From assembly GCA_018857735.1 (NCBI GenBank), contig JABMCL010002049.1, positions 1,230,001-1,294,000 of the forward strand: a DNA stretch of 64,000 bases, in the 5' to 3' direction. Below are positions 61,443 through 64,000 of the stretch, piece after piece. The position numbers and the translations under genes were made by a program. This DNA is from Alviniconcha marisindica. Taxonomy: Eukaryota; Mollusca; Gastropoda; Provannidae. The notes beneath the pieces were generated by a model. It searched no databases. It was not told where the DNA came from and saw nothing but the letters and a program-made list of their open reading frames with translations. Position 1 is the stretch's first letter. The number at the start of each line of letters is the position of its first letter.

Positions 61443-64000
61443 CTGGTCAACAAACCCACTTACTTGTTAGTACTTCTACCATGTCAGCACGCTCATAAAA
61501 TTAAAAAATTAAAAATAAAGTGGATTTATAACATCAGTTACTTTGGACTTACACAAAATCAACAAGCACAAACAAAATCTGCAAGACACACTGTGGCATG
61601 TAGCTACCACATTCAAGATGAGTATGTATTTCACACAGATCTGTACTCAATATGGTCAATCAGGTTAGTCAAGCAGCTAGCAAGCAGGCTCAGGGTGAAA
61701 TGGACAGTGTTGCTCGCAACAGAAGCTGGGACAAAACAAGAAGCATGTCGCAGAGTTTTACACAAGCTGATTAATCTACCCCTTTTAGGAACCACATTGA
61801 CCACCACAGCATCAACATGGCTTGTTCAACGGGGTGAAACAAAAACACAGCTCAGCATTTTTATTTCTTTTTTTCTTCCTAACTGTCAAACTCTGGTCAC
61901 ACACAAAATTAACATGGTTAGTTAATAATTGGAATTTAACATCCTATCAAACACACAAGGTCACATCAAGCTGAGCAAACTTTTAATAAGCAAATGCACA
62001 TTTCAAAACTCTTCTCATATATATGTAAACCCTTCCTCAAGTCAAACGCACAAAATCAATCCCTACACAAATACAGCAGAACATGCATATACAAACACAA
62101 GAGCTAGTCTGTGCAATAATTCCCTTGTTATAAAAGCATACAAGGCTAGGACAGGCTGGTGTTGTCGACCATAGCATCCATGAGACATCACTGGAGCATG
62201 CCACTATATTGCATAGAAGACTTGTATGTATTTCCACCCGTTTAGTCGAGCAGCTAGCAAGCAGGCTTAGAGCAAGATAGATGGACAGTGTTGCTTGCAA
62301 CAGAAGCTGGGACAAAACAAGAAGCATGTCGCAGAGTTTTACACAAGCCGATTAATCTACCCCTTGTTAGGAACCACACTGATCACCACAGCTTCAACAT
62401 GGCTTGTTCAACGGGGAGACAAAAAATGCTCAGCATTTTTATTATGCCTTTTTTCTTCTTTTTTGCAACTGTCAAACTGCAGCTGTTAGCGTTACCTGTT
62501 CTCAGACAGACATTTACCACACTAACACCACATTTATGACAAAAATTAGTGCTGTTGTTCCTGATCTGCTAACACTGCACAGGACAGCCAAGAGGATTTT
62601 TTATGCCCAATGCCCTATGCATATATGGGATAGTTTACATATCAAATGTCTTCCTAGTACACAATGGAAGTGATGAACTGACAAAATACTTTTCCCCTCT
62701 TTGTTCACAGCACTTCACAGTTTCCAAAGATTTGACTAAGTTCATCTCTCAGCATGAGTATAAATGTTACTTACAACTAGTCCAGGACTAGCCAACAGTC
62801 CTGTCACGCTTGTACACAAGTTGGTTAATCTTTCCCTTGTTTCCCAACCACACTATCACAGCATCAACATAGCTTGTTCACTGGGGAACAAAGAAAGCCA
62901 CAGCTCTCTCTCTCTACATGTCAGGCCAAATGAACATGACACATGCAATGAAACTGAATATTGTGCAGTTACACCCAAGAGATGGAGAGATGGCCAATTA
63001 CAAATAAAGCAAAGCAGGAAAAACAGGAATTAAACAAGCCCTTTATTTTTTCAAACATACTAAAATGATCACCACGCTAGGAAATGTGCCTCTTGCAGCT
63101 GCCACAACTTTAGTCACTACCCAGAGAACAAAATCTCCTCCATACGAATCAAGACAGTGCTAAAAATGTCAGCTTTATTGGACACAAACATACTGCATCT
63201 ACAAAGAACAAAAAGATGTAATGCTTGTTGCTTGCAACAGGAATCTGGGACAACAGGGCAGTCCAGTCACAGAGTTTTACACAAGCTGGTTAATCTTCCC
63301 CTTGTTTATTAACCACACTGACCACCACTGCATCAGTATGGCTTGTTCACAGGGGACAAATGCTTCAACTAACTCCAAAAACATGCAATAAAACCAAATG
63401 CTGTGCTGTTACACCCAAATGGACAACTGGTCAATAACACACACTTTCAGAAGGGTTCTTCTGGTAGATGTCATCTATGTTTAGGTTCCCCCCTCTGTTT
63501 TGCTTTGTTTTATGCAATGCAGGAAAACAACGCTTACCTCCACAATGAACTAACACCAACTGAAAGCTCCATTACTCAATCCCATATGCATGTGTAAATA
63601 TGAATGTACTGTAAATACGAATGTATCAGAAAACATGATGCCTTCATCCACATGTGTTGAACACAGAAGTTGAAATGATGCTTGGCTGAGTCCAATACAT
63701 CACAGACTCAAGACATCATCAGTTACAAGGAAAGACAAAGGCTGCTTACTTCAATTCTAGCCAGACCATTTCTTTCTATTAATATTTGGCAATCTAGACT
63801 TCCACTAAATTCACAAACAGTTCTGACAACATGATTTATATTCGTAAAGGCCAAATTTCTTCTTTCTTGAACCAGTTTAAAACTTGATGCAACTCCAGTC
63901 ATTTCATTTCCAATTACAGCAAAGCAGAAAAAGAATGAAAAAAGGTTGGAGTTAACAAGCCTGTCATTGCTGATGTACTGTACTAGAATGACCTCTACAA
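61443..64000. other. Domino-like intron running to the window edge, with a repeated unit
   Basis: No exon was recognised here, so the next upstream exon lies beyond 64000 or is too short to see. Four copies of a unit with CAGAGTTTTACACAAGCTG and GCATCAACATGGCTTGTTCA occur at about 61667-61870, 62246-62450, 62803-62890 and 63222-63360, spaced about 420-580 bp apart. Confidence 0.65.

Overview
The window looks like nuclear DNA of a metazoan, most likely a marine gastropod mollusc. Genes are split by GT-AG introns of 0.1 to 7.5 kb. There are long CA/GT, GA and AT microsatellites, poly-G and poly-C runs, minisatellites inside introns, tRNA-derived SINEs, and a LINE/SINE 3' tail (ACTGGGCGTAAAACACC plus a CTTA-like repeat) of a kind I associate with molluscs. 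The organism is an inference; no species-specific marker was seen.

Three protein genes were rebuilt exon by exon with consistent splice sites and phases. (1) Minus strand, 401-8644: a secreted selenocysteine glutathione peroxidase in three exons. An in-frame TGA sits at the catalytic position, one base before the exon 1 donor. (2) Plus strand, 11106-20762: nuclear-encoded cytochrome c oxidase subunit 6A in three exons, with a canonical AATAAA. Genes 1 and 2 are head to head, about 2.5 kb apart. (3) Minus strand, 22863-61442, with its 5' part beyond the right edge: a Domino / SRCAP / EP400-family SWR1-type chromatin remodelling ATPase with 35 coding exons in the window. It converges on COX6A.

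The main observation is in gene 3. Up to 44184 all exons are shared and encode an INO80-family split ATPase closest to SRCAP. At 44184/44183 there is a choice. Splicing there (CAG then GTGAAG) joins in phase to 36716 and adds p400-type exons: an LWAPPTPPQDD block, a SANT/Myb-like domain and a Q/A/T/V-rich tail ending at 22863. Reading through gives a 1.78 kb terminal exon with AT-hook-like motifs, a stop at 42534 and a likely poly(A) site near 41010. One locus therefore appears to encode both a SRCAP-like and a p400-like protein, matching the DOM-B and DOM-A isoforms of Drosophila domino.

The rest is introns and spacers rich in repeats. These include several copies of the GPx exon 2 acceptor and 5' coding end, a palindromic TTTTGTCGCGACAAAA array, a 1.48 kb TIR transposon with a 6-bp target duplication and a degraded BED-like finger, a piggyBac-type MITE, a non-LTR RNase H relic with its 3' tail, two tRNA-SINEs and many minisatellites. 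No bacterial-type features, CRISPR arrays or rRNA were seen.
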